DNA from: Polyangiaceae bacterium
GTDB taxonomy: Bacteria > Myxococcota_A > Polyangia > Polyangiales > Polyangiaceae
Length of the DNA: 9,015 nucleotides
Direction of reading: 5' to 3'
Assembly (NCBI GenBank): GCA_022447485.1
Contig: JAKVCH010000097.1
Coordinates: 1 to 9,015, forward strand
Shown here: piece after piece, positions 6,632-9,015 of the stretch
Layout of the letters: every line of letters starts with the position of its first letter
Position numbering within the stretch: position 1 is the first letter of the stretch
The notes under the pieces: model-generated
The model's input: the letters and a program-made list of their open reading frames with translations, nothing else
Told to the model about the DNA's origin: nothing
Databases searched by the model: none
Program-made: the position numbers and the translations under genes

Positions 6632-7468
6632 TTAATTTGCGGGAGAGCCCGCCATACCGCCGGGCTCTGTGCCTTCTGCGTCTGTTTCCGAGTCGGCATC
6701 GGCCTCGTCTGGAGAGGGCTCTTGGCCAGCATCCGGGCCGGTGAGGTCGTCAAAAGAACCAAAGAAGTCGCCAAAAGAGGGGCCGTCAAGAAGGCTGAGG
6801 AGGTCTTCGAGATCTGCGAAGCCGTCGAGACCCGCGAAGCCGTCGAGATTGCTCTCTCCTCCAGCCAAGACCTCCTCGCCAAGGTCGAGTTCTAATTCTT
6901 CGAGGAGAAGAAAGGCCGCACAGGCCTGGGCCAGCTCACAAACCGGAATTGCTCCGCATTCGTTCAGCGAAGAGAGCAGGCCGTCGCCGACGAGGGCGAC
7001 ACTTTCTAGGCAAGCTGTCGTGAGCTGGGGGTCGGCACTCTCTTCGTCGCAAAGGAGTGCGGTGAGGGTCTCTTCGCAGAGCTCCTCGCCGGATGCCGTC
7101 GGAGCTAGCTGCTCGAGTTCGCTCTCTAAGCAGCTGGCGAACTCCTCATCGCCGGCGTCACAGCCGAGGGAGACCGTGCAATTGGTGAGCGCCGTTTGCG
7201 CACCTTGGCTCAGAAGTTCGTTCTCGGAACAGGTTTGCTGGCAGTCGTCGAGCTCGAGGCTGCTGTCGCAAGCTGTCGCTTCCGAGCAGAAATCCTTGCA
7301 GCTCTGTGTTTTACCCGCGCCTGGCTCTGCTTGCTCCTCTTCTTGCTCGGCGCTGGAGGGCGGCGGATCGGAAGACTTTTTACCACCGCAGCCAGAAAGC
7401 GGCAGGGTGCTGAGCCCAAGCAAGCCAAGGACAAGAGAGTAGCGGTTCAATTCTTTTCGGAAGAGCAT
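6632..7468 (-). CDS. Cysteine-rich, strongly acidic lipoprotein of unknown function
   Basis: This is a 278-residue predicted lipoprotein. Its signal peptide (MLFRKELNR, then a Leu-rich core) ends in the lipobox LSGC with lipidated Cys27. After a Lys/Ser/Pro/Glu linker, residues 57-183 carry 14 further cysteines in spaced sets (C57, C61, C67, C76, C80, C97, C103, C113, C131, C140, C153, C171, C177, C183), suggesting disulfide-bonded helical hairpins. Similar C-x3-C-x5-C and C-x3-C patterns are common in small surface lipoproteins of Myxococcota-like bacteria. Residues 184-278 are very acidic and low in complexity, including the tandem LDGFAG-LDGFAD (208-219) and a Asp/Glu/Gly/Pro tail that looks disordered. 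No enzymatic motif is visible. ATG at 7466-7468 follows the esterase stop by 6 nt, with AAGGA at 7479-7483, so the two are likely co-transcribed. Long open frames on the opposite strand here reflect codon bias, not a second gene. Confidence 0.85.
   Translation of the reverse strand: MLFRKELNRYSLVLGLLGLSTLPLSGCGGKKSSDPPPSSAEQEEEQAEPGAGKTQSCKDFCSEATACDSSLELDDCQQTCSENELLSQGAQTALTNCTVSLGCDAGDEEFASCLESELEQLAPTASGEELCEETLTALLCDEESADPQLTTACLESVALVGDGLLSSLNECGAIPVCELAQACAAFLLLEELELDLGEEVLAGGESNLDGFAGLDGFADLEDLLSLLDGPSFGDFFGSFDDLTGPDAGQEPSPDEADADSETDAEGTEPGGMAGSPAN
6816..6848 (-). repeat. Two 15-bp direct repeats, 18-bp period, inside the lipoprotein gene
   Basis: The plus-strand string GCGAAGCCGTCGAGA occurs at 6816-6830 and again at 6834-6848. 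It encodes the tandem LDGFAG/LDGFAD hexapeptide of the acidic C-terminal region. A recent tandem duplication by slippage is the simplest reading. Confidence 0.8.
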
Positions 7469-7474
7469 CTTAGC

Positions 7475-8689
7475 TCATTCCTTAGCGCTGGAAGTGGGGG
7501 GAGTCGAATCGCTGGTAGGTGGCTGTAGGGCATTCTTCGCCTTCAAGGCACTCACCAGTTCGGCTGCCATGCGGCGGTGGGTCTTGACGGAGGGGTGCCA
7601 ATCACAGCCGAGCCCCTCTTCTTTGCGAATGCGCTGGTACTCATAGAAACCTGTGCGGGAATCACCGGCCTTTTGGGCGTCTGCGACAATCGTTTGGAGG
7701 GTTGTTCTCACGGAGGAGAGAGCGGCTTTGCCCTCTGGCCATTCATCGCTGAGAAGGGGGCCAACGGTGTAGAGCAGGTAAGCGTTCGGGTATGCTTTTC
7801 GCAGTTCAGCCGCAAATTTCTCAAATTGTGGTTGGAATGCCGTGGTGTCTTTCACCTCCGGGGCAAAGTCATTGGTGCCAAGATTGACGACAACAAGCGC
7901 CGGCTGTTCTGTTCCGAATTCGACTTCGGGCAGCTCTTCAGCTGGATTCACTCTCTTCCAGAGACGGGGCATGGTCAGAGTGTCGCTCGCACTTCCGCGA
8001 TTCGAGGCAACTCCCTTTCCCGACCAGGCAATGGTTGTGAGGTCGGCGTTGAGCACTCGTGCTGCCTTGGCCTCGTAGGTCAAGTAATGGTTTTCCGTGT
8101 CCGCAGAGAAGTGACACTTTTCGTTACTTCCTTCGTTACCGTAGCCAGTGCTGATCGAGTCGCCGATCACAAGAATCTGCGGTCGGGCGACCTCGACAGG
8201 TGCCAGAGCTTCGCCATAATTATCGAGGACGAGGGCGTGAAGAGTGGTTTCTCCTAAAAGAGGTTCGGTGAGTCGATAGAGGGTGACCGTATGCTCGCCA
8301 CGCTTGAGGCCTTTCACTAACTCAATGGTGGAGCGCCCAGCGGCCGGAGCAATCTTCTCTCTCGCAGGACGACCATCAATCAGCACAAGGTAGCGGTTGT
8401 TGCCTGTATCGGTGATATCCGCACTGACGGCTGTTCCTCGAAAATGGACAGATACCGCAGAGCCCGACCAAGAAAACTGCACAGCGCCGTCGTCTTTCTT
8501 CTTAAAGCGACCCTGCATGCGAAAAGGGATCTTTGTCGTGGCGTTGACTGAGGGGCCAGCGTAGGCCGCCGCGACTCCACCTCGCCGATGTTCCGAGCTG
8601 CCGACGCAGGCGGAGAGAAGCCCGGTGCAGGCTAGAATCAGCGCGACAGAGCAGGGGCGTGGTGTTTTTTTATAACGAGCGAAGATCAC
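7475..8689 (-). CDS. Lipoprotein SGNH/GDSL carbohydrate esterase, CE2-like
   Basis: This is a 404-residue predicted lipid-anchored esterase. A basic N-terminus and hydrophobic segment end in lipobox LSAC (Cys28). Residues about 54-160 form a beta-rich domain resembling the CE2 N-terminal jelly roll (FSWSGSAVSVHFRGTAVSADI, then GEHTVTLYRLTE). Residues 170-385 are the SGNH hydrolase core: GDSISTGYGN with nucleophile Ser178, block II in WSGKG (222-226), block III GTND (271-274) and CDWHPS with Asp363 and catalytic His365. FSADTENHYLTYEA (194-207) and AWSGKGV are characteristic of CE2 acetyl esterases, which remove acetyl groups from xylan, mannan or other polysaccharides. The real substrate here is unknown. 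A Pro/Ser/Thr-rich tail ends the protein. The start is a GTG at 8687-8689; an in-frame stop lies 9 bases upstream of it and no Shine-Dalgarno is visible. It heads a two-lipoprotein operon and diverges from the kinase-like gene. Confidence 0.92.
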   Translation of the reverse strand: MIFARYKKTPRPCSVALILACTGLLSACVGSSEHRRGGVAAAYAGPSVNATTKIPFRMQGRFKKKDDGAVQFSWSGSAVSVHFRGTAVSADITDTGNNRYLVLIDGRPAREKIAPAAGRSTIELVKGLKRGEHTVTLYRLTEPLLGETTLHALVLDNYGEALAPVEVARPQILVIGDSISTGYGNEGSNEKCHFSADTENHYLTYEAKAARVLNADLTTIAWSGKGVASNRGSASDTLTMPRLWKRVNPAEELPEVEFGTEQPALVVVNLGTNDFAPEVKDTTAFQPQFEKFAAELRKAYPNAYLLYTVGPLLSDEWPEGKAALSSVRTTLQTIVADAQKAGDSRTGFYEYQRIRKEEGLGCDWHPSVKTHRRMAAELVSALKAKNALQPPTSDSTPPTSSAKE

Positions 8690-8853
8690 GGCGCTAGTTT
8701 AAGCCAATTTTGACGAAAAGATGTCCATGTTTTCTCTGGGCGTTCGTGAAATCGTTCTGTTGAAAGCTATTTTCGCCCACCCAAGCCTGGCTGGGTTGAT
8801 TCTTATGCCAATTTGCCGCTGTGCATTGAATTGATTCGTGTCATTCTTCCGTC
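8690..8853. promoter_or_regulatory. Divergent intergenic region between the esterase and the ABC1 kinase-like gene
   Basis: These 164 bases must hold the promoters of both divergent genes. On the minus strand TTAAACT lies only 6 bases before the esterase GTG, so if TAAACT is a -10 box the transcript would be essentially leaderless, in keeping with the missing Shine-Dalgarno. An imperfect dyad, ACCCA(A)GCC-T-GGCTGGGT, sits at 8779-8796. No strong -35/-10 pair could be found on either strand, and no terminator. Confidence 0.4.
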
Positions 8854-9015
8854 GTGAACGGCGAAGGAAAGAAGTCCAATCTCAAGCAGCAATTCGTTGA
8901 ATCGACCAAGTCAACGAAGGCGAAAGTCTCGGCAGTTCCCTCGGGGCGAATGAATCGTTTTCTCCAGCTAGGTAGCACTGCGGGGCGTATGGCCTTGGGT
9001 GCCGCGAAGGAAAAC
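8854..9015 (+). CDS. ABC1/AarF/UbiB-family kinase-like protein (N-terminal 54 residues, cut by the window edge)
   Basis: An open frame runs from GTG at 8854 to the last base, giving 54 residues. Residues 28-47 (VPSGRMNRFLQLGS, then AGRMALG) match the region found just before the kinase-like domain of ABC1/ADCK/COQ8 proteins, typically VPSGR-x-x-R-x-x-x-LG-x-x-AG. Known members are atypical kinases or ATPases linked to ubiquinone or other isoprenoid-lipid metabolism at membranes. The KxGQ motif and catalytic residues lie beyond the window, so function cannot be confirmed. The N-terminal about 25 residues are Lys/Ser-rich and not conserved. An in-frame stop at 8827-8829 limits the start; GTG keeps the VPSGR block, whereas ATG at 8950 would lose it. 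No Shine-Dalgarno is evident. It is the only plus-strand gene in the window. Confidence 0.7.
   Translation, partial: MNGEGKKSNLKQQFVESTKSTKAKVSAVPSGRMNRFLQLGSTAGRMALGAAKEN

Noticed and set aside
6475..6882. Minus-strand open frame of 135 residues between the lipoprotein and glyQS
   Set aside because: It overlaps both real genes in another frame, and its Arg/Ala/Ser-rich composition has no domain or ribosome site.
6669..7442. 257-residue plus-strand open frame opposite the Cys-rich lipoprotein
   Set aside because: It is Ser/Arg/Pro-rich without a domain, and arises because Glu/Leu/Gly codons of the minus-strand gene read as Ser/Arg on the other strand. The minus-strand frame has a lipobox, ordered cysteines and a Shine-Dalgarno.
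7577..8257. 226-residue plus-strand open frame opposite the esterase
   Set aside because: The minus-strand frame contains all SGNH catalytic blocks in order; the plus frame has no recognisable motif and no start signals.

Overview
The window reads as a chromosomal segment from a Gram-negative bacterium with an outer membrane. The evidence is two lipobox lipoproteins, an exported outer-membrane barrel candidate, a LolA-like carrier and a LolCDE-type ABC transporter. Base composition is moderately GC-rich (mid-50s % by eye). The acidic, cysteine-patterned lipoprotein, the single-chain glycyl-tRNA synthetase and the CE2-type esterase together resemble genomes of the Myxococcota/Bradymonadota (former deltaproteobacterial) kind. 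That placement is inference. No mobile element, CRISPR array, rRNA or tRNA was seen.

Layout. Almost everything is on the minus strand, so transcription runs from right to left. At the far right (8854-9015, plus strand) is the beginning of an ABC1/AarF/UbiB-type kinase-like gene. It diverges from a GDSL/CE2-type esterase lipoprotein (7475-8689), which is followed 6 nt later by a cysteine-rich acidic lipoprotein (6632-7468). After 126 nt comes glycyl-tRNA synthetase (4883-6505), closed by a strong intrinsic terminator with a UUCG tetraloop (4834-4861).

Beyond a 219-nt intergenic region carrying three dyad-symmetric elements starts a compact five-gene operon. In order it encodes a LolA-like periplasmic protein with a twin-arginine-type signal (3842-4663), FtsX/LolC/E-type permease 1 (2536-3840, TTG start), permease 2 (1277-2539, ATGA overlap), a LolD/MacB-type ATPase (467-1240) and a secreted, probably beta-barrel outer-membrane protein cut by the left edge (1-462). 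Gaps between genes are +1, -4, about +36 and +4 nt, so the five are very probably co-transcribed and partly translationally coupled.

Working model (inference). The ATPase and the two permeases form an inner-membrane extraction machine of LolCDE/MacB architecture. The LolA-like protein receives a lipid or lipidated substrate in the periplasm, and the barrel protein is the outer-membrane end. This is the most interesting unit in the window because it couples a Lol-like extractor to a dedicated carrier and an outer-membrane protein in one operon, with an unknown substrate. The remaining genes look like housekeeping (glyQS, the ABC1 kinase) or cell-surface enzymes and proteins.
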